NCBI RefSeq assembly: GCF_002150505.1
Contig: NZ_MSSV01000002.1
Span: 1 to 64,000, forward strand
Direction of reading: 5' to 3'
Source: Algoriphagus ratkowskyi
GTDB lineage: Bacteria; Bacteroidota; Bacteroidia; Cytophagales; Cyclobacteriaceae
DNA length: 64,000 nucleotides
The notes under the pieces: generated by a model
Seen by the model: the letters and a program-made list of their open reading frames with translations, nothing else
What the model was told of the DNA's origin: nothing
The model's database searches: none
Program-made: the position numbers and the translations under genes
In this document: positions 18,001 through 23,841 of the stretch, one piece after another
Position numbering within the stretch: the stretch's first letter is position 1
How the letters are laid out: every line of letters starts with the position of its first letter

Positions 18001-19776
18001 ACAACCAAAAGCATTAAACCTGGGAAAGAAAACAGAAGCTACTGTACCATGGTTCAGTTGAGGAACTGGGATGGTAAGATCATCATTCACATTGAAATTG
18101 AAGTAAGCATACTGATTCCAAACACTTCTAGAAGGAGCCCATGGATTACCATCAGATCTAAACACTGCAAGCTTAGCATAAGGCTCACCGAAATACCCGT
18201 CCTGAATATTCCCGACGAAACCATGTTGATTGGTAACGATTATATCTGCTTCTCCGTCCTGATTGACATCCGCTATTACTGCACCATCACCCGCAGTGGC
18301 TGCACCAACGGGAATTGAACTTTTTATAGTAGGACTGGCTCCGGAACCATCTATAATCCTCAGCGTGGATTCATCCCTGTAAACAAGTTCCTGCTTTCCA
18401 TCCTGATCAAAATCAAACATGGTAATTAAAGTATAGCCAGACCTATCAGCAGTAATTAAAGGACCAGTCCATTTTGACTTCAAGGTAGTAGTCCCGTCAT
18501 AATAGAACATCCAAAGTCTTAATGGAGATGTTAATCCGATTTCCGGAGTTCCATTTTTATCAATATCCCCAATAAAAGCGAGACCTGTTGCTCTTACATT
18601 ACCTTTATCGACTCCAGCTCCTGCATCTAAAATAGATTGCCGGGCAATTAATATTCCTGAACCTCCATTTACTGTCCATACATAGACCAATCTGGAATCG
18701 GGCACATCAGTCCTGGCAGTAGTGATAATCACATCCAATACACCGTCCCTGTTGATGTCTGCTATGGATGTAAAGCCATCTCGAGCCGCTTGGCCGTTTA
18801 CATTTGGAGCGTCAATTCTTCTAATTATATTAAAACTCCCGTCCAATTCATAAACAGATTTCCCTGCCACCAATTCCAGATTTCCCCCGGGAATCACATC
18901 GGCCGCAACAGATACCCCGATTGAACCGCCTCTCATCGACCCCCCACCCAAACTGGTAAGTTGTACCCCTTGTCCAAAAGCTCCCCCATCAGTTAGCTTT
19001 TTACCATTATCCGCTGGTTTTAAACTAAATATCTCATTGTAGATGTATACTTCAGGTATTCCATCGCCATTGAAATCGGCAATTCCTGGGGCAGCTCCAG
19101 ATTTATATTGAACTCCCGTGGAACCATTAGGAACATTTTTACCATATTCTTCTTTAGAAATCCACACATAGTCATCTGCATCAGTGTTATTTAATCTATA
19201 TGCAATCAGTCTACTTTTATATTTTGCATATCCAGGAGTAGTCTGAAGATGAGAAGTCGCAACAATAACCAGCGGTTCATTTGAGAGTTGGGGGATTTTA
19301 GCAATTAAAAAAGGGTTTGGTCCCTCAAAATGAAGGTCCGGAGTTCTTACAATACCAGTTCGTACAAGTTGGTCAGGGGGACCAGTTTGATAATTGTAAA
19401 CATTAATATCCCGAGTAATATAAGTAACAGATCCATATTTACCTTCCTCAAGATAGTCCCATTCATACCAGCTGAAACCTAAACGTTCTTTGTTAGTTGG
19501 TTTAGCTAAAATCAATATTTCAGGTATACCATCCCCTGTCATGTCTCCAACCATAGGCGTAGCAAAGGTTACCACATCTGGTGCAGACTCTGCCGCTAGC
19601 CTAATGTTGAAATTATTAGTAAAATCACTTTCAAAGAAACAATCGGCACTAGGAAGGAAATCGTTCCAGACTCTATTTGGATTAAAAGTGTTCGAGGAAT
19701 TAGTCTGAGCCGAAATGCTCTGGATTTGAATAAAAAATAAAAAAATGACAAAATGTTTGAGACGAAGGAAATTCAT
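6016..19776 (-). CDS. giant SprB-repeat surface adhesin, T9SS type-B sorted
   Basis: 4,586 residues, predicted cell-surface or secreted adhesin. Signal peptide 1-24 (ends SISAQ). Residues about 75-515 carry six calcium-binding DxDxDG-type FG-GAP/VCBS-like motifs (for example DMTGDGIPE, DFNGDGIPE, DINRDGVLD, DVNQDGEAD). A CARDB-like region follows (about 615-740). From about 740 to 4290 there are alternating SprB repeats (CFGxxxGxI..., DANGC) and Ig-like domains (CEGE...). A PKD domain (WNWEFGDG) lies near 4415-4490. The last 92 residues have the gliding-motility C-terminal signature (IPNAFTPDG ... GVFILIR), the signal for type IX secretion of SprB-like proteins. An array within the repeats has exact 801-bp periodicity. 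It is monocistronic, with its own terminator. By analogy with Flavobacterium SprB it may act in gliding or adhesion; the actual ligand is unknown. Confidence 0.93.
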   Translation of the reverse strand: MNFLRLKHFVIFLFFIQIQSISAQTNSSNTFNPNRVWNDFLPSADCFFESDFTNNFNIRLAAESAPDVVTFATPMVGDMTGDGIPEILILAKPTNKERLGFSWYEWDYLEEGKYGSVTYITRDINVYNYQTGPPDQLVRTGIVRTPDLHFEGPNPFLIAKIPQLSNEPLVIVATSHLQTTPGYAKYKSRLIAYRLNNTDADDYVWISKEEYGKNVPNGSTGVQYKSGAAPGIADFNGDGIPEVYIYNEIFSLKPADNGKKLTDGGAFGQGVQLTSLGGGSMRGGSIGVSVAADVIPGGNLELVAGKSVYELDGSFNIIRRIDAPNVNGQAARDGFTSIADINRDGVLDVIITTARTDVPDSRLVYVWTVNGGSGILIARQSILDAGAGVDKGNVRATGLAFIGDIDKNGTPEIGLTSPLRLWMFYYDGTTTLKSKWTGPLITADRSGYTLITMFDFDQDGKQELVYRDESTLRIIDGSGASPTIKSSIPVGAATAGDGAVIADVNQDGEADIIVTNQHGFVGNIQDGYFGEPYAKLAVFRSDGNPWAPSRSVWNQYAYFNFNVNDDLTIPVPQLNHGTVASVFFPRFNAFGCLEGDEQPFNSFLVQTTLYNDAGCKITGDPLMDAQIELDQARFICYTSGPQIESIFTITNAGNALLPKETPISFYVDNVFILVKTLAQLGLGDISPDQSEEVTLVLDSSVADNLVSGSQKLKAIINWDNASQKFVYDECIYDNEFIAPIISRPVYEVESPQPVCEGESVFLEPKKSSYVDPTTGVPVESVESTQLKWYKDNVSGSPITNGTINGVSYTIDPINFSLLIEGLPASSSEQIFILVDGCTGRKVSVPVTVSPMPAISFEIQDVLCNGENTGRITNIIGDQSYLSYSLDGTTFITGNQLKATNFSAGIFTVTVIASQNSSASCEATFTFEITEPDPIVLTNQVITPPSCDLPNGTYSIDFEGGKTPYKLTLTKGSGVIETVSNLPTGTYTKSDLAPGSYLFTVTDANGCTISDPFILTNDPKQSINIVLADQEICEGQNVTLIPEINTGGNPRVVTWFYDALGTTKLVNGPDPKNGNISYTITGEELVISGLPSGAAKEYYVRVSGDLYCPIIEAVSITVLPPLTVTITATEIICFGDLVDITASATGGDGDFLYSLNGGATQSESIFKGVSAGDYTVTVTSANCTVTSDLVSVKAPPAPITLQGEQTIIGASCNESNGIIQNVVVTGGWGNYTIEWKKDDPNTGTVVGNQIPEITGLAAGNYFLVVKDSKGCVQDFPFVVNQQPLPDLEIANVAVCEGEEVTLIPVQTVSGASQTELIWYKDAAGSILLSQGIDPNNPAITYTISDESVLQIQGLPAGTYTYYLEIVCSGERKPATVVVSAAPNPVIEKTDVVCFGESTGKIKVTANSNANFLYSVNGAAPVNQSALEALSFAVGDYSIVITETGTDCSTTEEITIDQPEELIFKEIDKVDPACGVDDGIIEFEIGGGLKAYGITINKQPLSGYQVTENANVFTVSDLAVGQYDIQITDANGCIVVGQFILVEDKSNTVESKDLDKFICEGEVAIFVPELTITGSVTPKFTWFLDSDMTQPVTANYTAGGTGVMYEIDPATGQLSIHNLSLGAEDYFLQITDEAICTVTSKADVTVSAAPNPVIEKTDVVCFGDSTGKLKVTSNSNANYLYSVNGAATINQSALEALSFAVGDYSIVITETGTDCSTTEEITIDQPEELIFKAIDKVDPACGVDDGIIEFEIGGGLKGYGITINKQPLSGYQVTENANVFTVSDLAVGQYDIQITDANGCIVVGQFILVEDKSNTVESKDLAKVFCEGEVAIFVPEITITGSVTPTFTWYLDSELTQPVTANYTAGGTGIMYEIDPVTGQLSIHNLGLGAEDYFLQITDEAICTVTSRADVTVTISPNPVLETTDILCFGESTGKIKVTANSNSNYLYSVNGAAPIKQAALEALEFAAGDYTIVITETGNDCSTTEVVKIAQPEELIFKAIDQKSPACGVNDGTIQFEIVGGTEDYIITINNKPLADYKAVKTDQVFTVSELALGQYDIRVTDANGCKVVGEFTLLDDNSNTLQSKNLDKVFCEGEVAIFVPEITITGSVTPTFTWFLDSDMTQPVTANYTAGGTGVMYEIDPVTGQLSIHNLGLGAEDYFLQITDEAICTVTSRADVTVTISPNPVLETTDILCFGESTGKIKVTSNSNANYLYSVNGAAPIKQAALEALEFSAGDYTIVITETGNDCSTTETVKIAQPEELIFKAIDQKSPACGVNDGTIQFEIAGGTEDYIITINNKPLSGYQVTENNNVFIVSELALGQYDIRVTDANGCKVVGGFTLVDDSSNTLQSKNLDKVFCEGEVAIFVPEITITGSVTPTFTWFLDSDMTQPVTANYTAGGTGVMYEIDPVTGQLSIHNLGLGAEDYFLQITDEAICTVTSRADVKVTISPNPDLETTDILCFGESTGKIKVTSNSNTNYLYSVNGAASIMQAALEALEFAAGDYTIVITETGNDCSTTEVVKIAQPEELIFKAIDQKSPACGVNDGTIQFEIAGGTEDYIITINNKPLADYKAVKTDQVFTVSELALGQYDIRVTDANGCKVVGGFTLVDDSSNTLQSKNLDKFFCEGELAIFIPEITITGSVTPTFTWFLDSDMTQPVTANYIAGGTGIMYEIDPVTGQLSIHNLGLGDEDYFLQITDEAICTVTSRADVTVTISPNPVLETTDILCFGESTGKIKVTSNSNANYLYSVNGAAPIKQAALEALEFAAGDYTIVITETGNDCSTTEVVKIVHPEELIFKAIDQKSPACGVNDGTIQFEIAGGTEDYNITINNKPLSGYQVTENNNVYTVSDLALGQYDIRVTDANGCKVVGGFTLVDDSANTLQSKNLDKVFCEGEVAIFIPEITITGSVTPTFTWFLDSDMTQAVTANYTAGGTGIMYEIDPATGQLSIHNLGLGAEDYFLQITDEAICTVISRADVTVTISPNPVLEKSDVLCFGESNGKIKVTANSNSKYLYSVNGGATIKQAALEALEFAAGDYTIVITENGTSCSTTEKLTIAQPEELIFTKIDQKSPACGLDDGMIKFSVSGGVKDYIITVNNLPLSDFDFTLVNEKYTIQKLKLGQYDIVITDANGCKLSQPSAFILIDDNSNSVESKNLAVTICKGEEAILIPELVIKGSVTPKLTWYADAALTKAIVANYSPSGTGVMFDIDATTGKLTAYNLPVGINSYYLEITDDKICALSSRADITVTDIPSPEFSITDILCFGEKTGKIKVSAGSDPTLLFSIDGAPRITLNQLEAQIFTAGTYQIKTFYGNATCGDLQTIEIIQPDELKIEKVSFLNSSCGENNGELVFIISGGVKAYTVLINGQPLSSYSYAEENNRYVVNKLTPGKYTITSKDANGCVAPAAVFDLVNLAAMPITAKEMAAEACEGSVIKFTPDFNSGSVNPTKRWFTDASLTKEVLSNYNPTGTGIMYQIAPSTGELSVYNLSAGNHTYYLQLSDPQICTISVKAIGTVNAGITGEAVATGIVCFGDITGSISVKNLNGGSGNYEFSLDNITWQSNPLFENLKAGSYKVYVRDIGGQLPCQLIIPTVIVEGPAKPISINPDPSIINASCGLPNGIISNIAITGGWGAYQVEWRKDSPTGTLVTGNLNTAENLAPGKYYLIVKDSLGCSEVFNFEITALKDPLYSIVKPADFCAGESITLEAINSVSGAATTNYVWSKGPNRQNPIAAGTDPVIPSASYSLQEIDSRLLLDIQGLPAGTYKYYLFIECTSQELLFEFTVKASPVLEIDKSDISCFGAKDGKIFVKSGGSSDFTFSINNGPSITQTALESTKFQKGIYKVVVSNSIGCSSQEYTIEIKEPALLEITDLTFKNNACGSQNGEINVKWLGGTAEYTVQLLQNGNVISSKKVSTLATSFNNLASGSYEVSILDANLCSIKGSAPIEIVDGPSEIIADDLSICVGDIAIIQPKVIPENVNAIYSWYWGSILPANKLSNGDTRGAVDIQITSSGEIKLAGMAAGNNQTLWVTVSGAGICEGDEHKVLVSVKNAPTFTATSKDELCYGDGGSIQITSADLINLEFSLNSGAFAKYPNGLINKLVPGTYTLQGRYSTGCVTNFGQTITIVGPSKPLGFDDFKVISSSCNAPDGEISGILGGGTGPYTISLNNSQGVKVSQDIQSPTGVFSFSGLLANSYQVVAIDRNGCQISDKAVQLTEKTTVITADDVTICEGETAVIQASYSQDSPNVIFNWFYDKALTKPVLLNASADSFGAQYESTDQGNLSITSLPARNAPYSYFIQVAGQGICPPEVKEVKVRVSPLPTLRVSNPSIVCDPDQSVDLTQFIEGYNPNIFDYIVTSPVGVSLRVDQLSAVNVNGSYIVQAAFKGNSCFTQIEKIAVIIATTRVQSLFNYQIEISNTNILVNGDVQVFEDVDFVDASSGEVIIWNWEFGDGNTSNSINPTHQYTEPGQFVVKLTTIDKYGCTSEYQRVIDIFNDYQIIIPNAFTPDGGKNQYFIPKYRGISSMEFYVFTTWGELIFEANSLETIGWDGTFRGKQAINGNYVYKAVFKTRSGEVVERAGVFILIR
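9237..15650 (-). repeat. tandem array of 801-bp in-frame units inside the giant gene
   Basis: A marker segment (encoding LEALxFAxGDY, seen as CTTCCAAT or CTTCTAAT on the plus strand) recurs at 15498, 14697, 13896, 13095, 12294, 11493 and 10692. Each step is exactly 801 bp (267 codons). A more diverged eighth unit is offset by 807 bp (9885). Each unit encodes SprB - SprB - Ig-like (CFGES..., CGVNDG...DANGC, FCEGE...AICTVTS). Units 2-6 look nearly identical at nucleotide level over long stretches, which indicates recent duplication or gene conversion. Confidence 0.9.
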
Positions 19777-19799
19777 TTTTTGATTCTCAGAATTTTATT

Positions 19800-19832
19800 C
19801 AAAAGTAAGGCAATAATCATCAAAAACACCAA
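19800..19832 (-). promoter_or_regulatory. candidate Bacteroidetes-type promoter for the giant gene
   Basis: On the minus strand TACTTTTG (19807-19800) fits the -7 consensus TAnnTTTG exactly. A TTG (19832-19830) lies 22 nt upstream, at the long end of reported spacing. The ATG at 19776 would give a leader of about 20 nt. Spacing is not ideal, so this is a candidate only. Confidence 0.4.
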
Positions 19833-20051
19833 TTATAGCTATCCGAAGTCAACATAGATCTGATAAATCACATTTCTTAAGGCTAATTTGCTAGCAAGAA
19901 ATATGCTAAAACTTCGAAACTGACTGGAATTTTAAATACGTTACTACTATTTATCAATTCAATCCAAGATTATAATGATAATGAAGCAATATGATTAATA
20001 TTTTGACCTTCTGAAAAAAATAAGGTTAATTCGTCTTGAAATCGCGAATGC

Positions 20052-20474
20052 ATGGAAAAAACAAGTTTTTTGAGCGAGGTTAAACTCATCAATCTGCCCA
20101 AAATTGAAGACCCAAGAGGAAACCTATCTTTTTTGGAAGAATTTAGTCACGTCCCTTTCAAAATAAATAGAACCTATTGGATTTTTGATGTTCCAGGTGG
20201 ACAGGTTAGAGGAGGGCATTCATTTCGACAGCAGGAAGAATTTATTATCGCTATCTCAGGGAGTTTTGATGTCGTGGTAGATGATGGGAAAGAAAAGAAA
20301 ATCTATTCACTCAATAGATCCTACTATGGGCTTTTTATACCAGCAGGAATCTGGAGGCAAATGGAAAATTTTTCCACAAATTCCGTTGCTGTAGTAGTAA
20401 GTTCGACTACTTTTTCCTCTGAAGATTATATTCGTGATTATGAGGAATTTTTAAAATTCAAAAATTCGCAATGA
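20052..20474 (+). CDS. FdtA/QdtA-like cupin, sugar 3,4-ketoisomerase paralogue (lacks second His)
   Basis: 140 residues, a single cupin of the WxcM-like/FdtA family, which isomerises dTDP-4-keto-6-deoxyglucose to the 3-keto sugar on the way to 3-amino-3,6-dideoxyhexoses. The core VPGGQVRGGHSFRQQEEF (about 47-64), ISGSFDVVVDDG and the C-terminal YIRDYEEF motif identify the family. The active-site signature normally reads RGGHAH; here it is RGGHSF (53-58), so the second histidine, catalytic in characterised relatives, is Phe58. It may be a non-catalytic partner or have altered specificity. It overlaps the next cupin by 4 nt (ATGA), so the two are probably translated together. First gene of a three-gene plus-strand operon divergent from the giant gene. 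Confidence 0.85.
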   Translation: MEKTSFLSEVKLINLPKIEDPRGNLSFLEEFSHVPFKINRTYWIFDVPGGQVRGGHSFRQQEEFIIAISGSFDVVVDDGKEKKIYSLNRSYYGLFIPAGIWRQMENFSTNSVAVVVSSTTFSSEDYIRDYEEFLKFKNSQ

Positions 20475-20884
20475 AAAATTCAACAGTTTTTGATTGTTCC
20501 ATCCTACCTTTGGCCAAAGTTCATAATAGGGCAGGTAATATTACTGTGGTTACTGGTAATGAAACTTTACCATTTCCTATACGGAGAATTTATTACCTCT
20601 ATGATGTACCTGGGGGCGAAGAAAGAGGTGGACATGCCCACAGAGGCCTTCATCAGTTAATTGTAGCAGTATCAGGTAGTTTTGAAGTAATGCTGGATGA
20701 TGGCAAAAACAAGAAAATCGTCAGACTAAACAGGCCTGATTATGGACTACTGGTGACACCTGGGATCTGGAGAGAATTGTTTGAATTTTCTTCTGGATCT
20801 GTTTGTCTTGTCTTGGCTTCTGAGGTGTACTCCGAAAGTGATTACATTCGAGATTATGATGAATTCAAATTAATTAAAAGTTAA
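20471..20884 (+). CDS. FdtA/QdtA-like dTDP-4-keto-6-deoxyhexose 3,4-ketoisomerase
   Basis: 137 residues, cupin fold, paralogue of the preceding gene. It keeps the complete signature RGGHAHRGLHQ (52-62), with both histidines, His55 and His57, in the positions used by FdtA/QdtA. It also has VSGSFEVMLDDG and the terminal YIRDYDEF. Expected reaction: dTDP-4-keto-6-deoxy-D-glucose to the 3-keto isomer with gluco or galacto configuration. Whether it is of QdtA (Qui3N) or FdtA (Fuc3N) type cannot be decided by eye. The aminotransferase that would use its product starts 55 nt downstream. The dTDP-glucose synthase and dehydratase (RmlA, RmlB) that would supply substrate are not in the window. Confidence 0.88.
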   Translation: MKNSTVFDCSILPLAKVHNRAGNITVVTGNETLPFPIRRIYYLYDVPGGEERGGHAHRGLHQLIVAVSGSFEVMLDDGKNKKIVRLNRPDYGLLVTPGIWRELFEFSSGSVCLVLASEVYSESDYIRDYDEFKLIKS

Positions 20885-20901
20885 AAATCTAATTTCCTTA
20901 C

Positions 20902-20924
20902 CCGTCACTCTTCCATAGTGACGG
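20902..20924 (+). other. intercistronic hairpin between ketoisomerase and aminotransferase
   Basis: Perfect 8-bp inverted repeat CCGTCACT / AGTGACGG with a 7-nt loop, followed by TTTATAT. The T-run is weak, so it may act as an attenuator or as an mRNA processing or stability element rather than a full terminator. Confidence 0.5.
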
Positions 20925-20939
20925 TTTATATCTAAACCT

Positions 20940-22061
20940 ATGATAAAATTTTTAGACCTTAAGGCTATTAATGATAGCTATGAACCTCAGCTGTCAAATG
21001 CTATAAAATCCGTTTTAGATTCAGGTTGGTATCTGCTAGGAAAAGAATTAGAGAACTTTGAATCAGAATATTCCGCATTCCTAGGCTGTAAACATACCAT
21101 AGGCGTGGCCAACGGTTTGGATGCCTTGAGGTTAATATTTAAGGCATATTTAGAACTGGGTGAAATTCAGGAGGGAGATGAAGTTATTGTTCCGGCCCAT
21201 ACTTTTATTGCCTCCATTTTGGCAATTACAGATAACCGACTTGTACCTGTTTTGGTGGAACCTGATCCTAATAGCTTCAATCTTGATTCATCTAAAATTG
21301 AGGCTGCCATCACTCCAAAAACCAAAGCTATACTCGTGGTGCATTTATATGGACAAATTGGGATAAACCAGGAAATGGTGGATTTGTCTAAAAAATATCA
21401 TTTGAAAATTGTAGAAGACAATGCTCAGGCTATAGGTGCCAAATGGAAAGGGAAAAATACTGGTAATCTGGGAGATGCATCAGGACACAGCTTTTATCCT
21501 GGTAAAAATCTTGGGGCTTTAGGTGACGGAGGTGCGGTAACAACCAATAATTTGGAACTGGCTACGGTAATCCGATCTTTGGCCAATTATGGATCCTTAG
21601 AAAAATATGTCCATGGCTATCAGGGATTAAATTCAAGGTTGGATGAAATACAGGCAGCTGTATTGAGAGTAAAATTAAGGAAACTAGAGGCAGATAATAA
21701 TAAAAGAAGATTTATTGCAGCCTATTATTTAGAACATATAAAAAATTCATCAGTAATTCTTCCGTTTTTGCCTCAAGAGGCAAATGCAGCAAATTTTGAA
21801 GAGCATGTTTGGCATCTCTTTGTCATTAAATCAAAAAATAGGGATGTCTTACAGAGCTATTTAGAAAAAAATGGGATTCAGACTTTAATTCATTATCCTA
21901 TACCACCACATAAGCAAGGAGCTTATAAGGACTTCAATGAAATGGGATATCCAATTACTGAAACCCTATCTAAAGAAGTATTAAGTCTTCCTATAAGTCC
22001 GGTTATGACTGAAGAAGAATATAAAAAAGTAGTTGCAACAATAAACAGCTATCCAGATTAA
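20940..22061 (+). CDS. DegT/DnrJ/EryC1/StrS aminotransferase (FdtB/QdtB-like)
   Basis: 373 residues, PLP-dependent sugar aminotransferase, fold type I. The internal aldimine lysine is Lys189 in [14 protein letters not shown]. The family's VVHLYGQ and EDNAQAIGA motifs are present, as is the C-terminal HYPIPPHKQ typical of DesV/FdtB/QdtB enzymes. Immediately downstream of two 3,4-ketoisomerase-like cupins, it is expected to aminate C3 of the dTDP-3-keto-6-deoxyhexose, giving dTDP-3-amino-3,6-dideoxyhexose. A candidate N-modifying enzyme, the ankyrin formyltransferase, is encoded far away at 56967-58160. Its stop codon overlaps that of the convergent aminotransferase gene, within a terminator hairpin. 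Confidence 0.9.
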   Translation: MIKFLDLKAINDSYEPQLSNAIKSVLDSGWYLLGKELENFESEYSAFLGCKHTIGVANGLDALRLIFKAYLELGEIQEGDEVIVPAHTFIASILAITDNRLVPVLVEPDPNSFNLDSSKIEAAITPKTKAILVVHLYGQIGINQEMVDLSKKYHLKIVEDNAQAIGAKWKGKNTGNLGDASGHSFYPGKNLGALGDGGAVTTNNLELATVIRSLANYGSLEKYVHGYQGLNSRLDEIQAAVLRVKLRKLEADNNKRRFIAAYYLEHIKNSSVILPFLPQEANAANFEEHVWHLFVIKSKNRDVLQSYLEKNGIQTLIHYPIPPHKQGAYKDFNEMGYPITETLSKEVLSLPISPVMTEEEYKKVVATINSYPD

Positions 22062-22080
22062 TGGAATAGCTGTTTTATAT
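22043..22080. terminator. convergent terminator hairpin carrying both stop codons
   Basis: AAACAGCTAT pairs with ATAGCTGTTT (10 bp), extended inward by CCA/TGG with one bulged A, around a 6-nt loop GATTAA. The plus-strand TAA (22059-22061) and the minus-strand TAA (22060-22058) both lie in that loop. The right flank is TTTATATTTTC on the plus strand; the minus-strand tail is a weaker T-run. Confidence 0.65.
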
Positions 22081-23233
22081 TTTCTACTACCTTCTCTATA
22101 TGTGAATTCTCAAGATTAGAACCACTTGGAAGACATAGGCCTAATCTAAAAATATTTGCAGAAACATCTCCACCAACAAAAGGGAAATTCTGAAATACGG
22201 GCTGTAGGTGCATCGGTTTCCATATAGGCCGGCTTTCTATGTTTTCTTCATCAAGAGCAAGTCGGATTTTTTCTCTATCAATAGTATTCTGACTTCCATC
22301 TATTAAAACGGTTGTTAACCAACGATTGGAATAATATCCCTCTGGTTCAGGCAAAAATTTGATTTCTGAGATCTCTTTTAAATTTTCCTTATACAAATCA
22401 TAATTTCTTCTACGAGCCGAAACTCTCAAAGGCAACACTTCCACTTGGCCAATTCCTATTGCAGCAGACACGTTGCTTAATCGATAGTTATAACCTATTT
22501 CTTTGTGTTCATAATGAGGGGCATCTTCCCTTGCCTGAGTAGCAAGAAATTTTGCTTTTTGGACGAATTCAGGATTTTTACTAGTTAGCGCTCCGCCCCC
22601 ACTGGTAGTAATTATTTTATTTCCATTAAATGAGAAAACACCCATCTCTCCAAAACTCCCACAAAATTGATTGTTAAGTGTTGACCCCAACGCTTCAGCT
22701 GAATCCTCAATTACTGGAATACCATATTTTCCTGCAATTTTGTTGATTTCAGGCATATTAGCAGGCATTCCATACAAGTGGACAGGGATTATAGCTTTAG
22801 GCATTTTAGCTTTTCCAGAGTACGATTCTGAGGCGCCGGTTTTGAACTGCCCTTTTAAGCAATTCTCAATTGCTTCCTCTAAAAATCTAGGGCACATATT
22901 CCACGTCTCTTCCTCACTATCTACGAATACGGGTATTGCACCCAGATAACGAATTGGATTAGCGGAAGCTGCAAAAGTAAGAGACTGACAAATCACATAA
23001 TCACCAGGTCCCACTCCTGATAAAATTAAAGCCAAATGAAGCGCAGCTGTCCCAGAAGTTAGCGCTGCAACTGGTTGATTATTTGCGAAAAGAGACAAAC
23101 TCTCTTCGAATCTGGAAATATGTGGTCCTACTGGAGCTACCCAATTTGTATCGAAAGCTTCTTTTACATATTTAAATTCATTCTCTCCAAGGTGAGGAGA
23201 AGAAAGCCATATTTTTGGCTTTTGATCTTTCAT
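22058..23233 (-). CDS. DegT/DnrJ/EryC1/StrS aminotransferase (PglE-like)
   Basis: 391 residues, PLP-dependent. The N-terminus ([20 protein letters not shown], then TNWVAP) and [15 protein letters not shown], with Lys206 as the Schiff-base lysine, are typical of UDP-4-amino-4,6-dideoxy-GlcNAc transaminases such as PglE/PseC/LegC. The likely reaction is C4 amination of a UDP-4-keto-6-deoxy-HexNAc, supplying the sugar transferred by the neighbouring phosphoglycosyl transferase. The gene start overlaps the phosphoglycosyl transferase stop by 4 nt (ATGA). In many loci an N-acetyltransferase (PglD) sits at this position; none is present here. It is the last gene of the minus-strand operon. Confidence 0.88.
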   Translation of the reverse strand: MKDQKPKIWLSSPHLGENEFKYVKEAFDTNWVAPVGPHISRFEESLSLFANNQPVAALTSGTAALHLALILSGVGPGDYVICQSLTFAASANPIRYLGAIPVFVDSEEETWNMCPRFLEEAIENCLKGQFKTGASESYSGKAKMPKAIIPVHLYGMPANMPEINKIAGKYGIPVIEDSAEALGSTLNNQFCGSFGEMGVFSFNGNKIITTSGGGALTSKNPEFVQKAKFLATQAREDAPHYEHKEIGYNYRLSNVSAAIGIGQVEVLPLRVSARRRNYDLYKENLKEISEIKFLPEPEGYYSNRWLTTVLIDGSQNTIDREKIRLALDEENIESRPIWKPMHLQPVFQNFPFVGGDVSANIFRLGLCLPSGSNLENSHIEKVVENIKQLFH

Positions 23234-23841
23234 AGATAATTACCTTTGAATTTTTCTACTGTTACTGTTTTAGAAGAAGAGGCTCCTTCTCTTTTGAAAA
23301 CCTTTAAAATTGTCAACAAAAAAATTTTGAAGTCCAATAAAAAACTGAGATTGTCCACATAGTGTACGTCCATCTCGAATCTTTTCTTCCATTCTAATAA
23401 GTTTCTACCATTAACTTGTGATAATCCAGTGATGCCGGGCCTCACCAGATGTCTTCTATGCTGTTCAGTAGAATAAAGATCAAGGTATTCCATTAATAAA
23501 GGCCTCGGTCCTATTAAACTCATATTTCCTACTAAAACATTAATAAGCTGTGGGATTTCATCTAAAGATGTTTGTCTTAAAAACTTCCCAAATCCAGTTG
23601 TTCTTTGATGATCTGGTAATAACACACCTTTAGAATCCAGATGGTCATTCATTGTTTTAAACTTAATTACTTTGAAAACTGCAGCATTTTTTCCTGGCCG
23701 TTCTTGAAAGAAAAATGGCTTACCATCATTTTGAATCCATAGCACTATTGTAATTACTAAAAAAATAGGCAAGGTAATCACCAGACTAACAAATGCCAAT
23801 ATGAGATCCAATAATCTTTTAATAAAAATCCTGTAAATCAT
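23230..23841 (-). CDS. initiating phosphoglycosyl transferase (PglC/WcaJ-type bacterial sugar transferase)
   Basis: 203 residues, the monotopic phosphoglycosyl transferase core. An N-terminal re-entrant or membrane helix (about 9-36) is followed by FFQERPG, the FKTM motif and the catalytic Asp-Glu pair (Asp94-Glu95 in TSLDEIPQL). SLIGPRPLL and RPGITGLSQVNGR also identify the family. It transfers a sugar-1-phosphate from a UDP-sugar to undecaprenyl phosphate, starting repeat-unit assembly at the inner membrane. The length fits the short PglC type without the extra N-terminal membrane domain of WcaJ/WbaP. It is coupled by ATGA overlaps to the glycosyltransferase upstream and the aminotransferase downstream, which suggests the latter makes its substrate. 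Confidence 0.92.
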   Translation of the reverse strand: MIYRIFIKRLLDLILAFVSLVITLPIFLVITIVLWIQNDGKPFFFQERPGKNAAVFKVIKFKTMNDHLDSKGVLLPDHQRTTGFGKFLRQTSLDEIPQLINVLVGNMSLIGPRPLLMEYLDLYSTEQHRRHLVRPGITGLSQVNGRNLLEWKKRFEMDVHYVDNLSFLLDFKIFLLTILKVFKREGASSSKTVTVEKFKGNYL

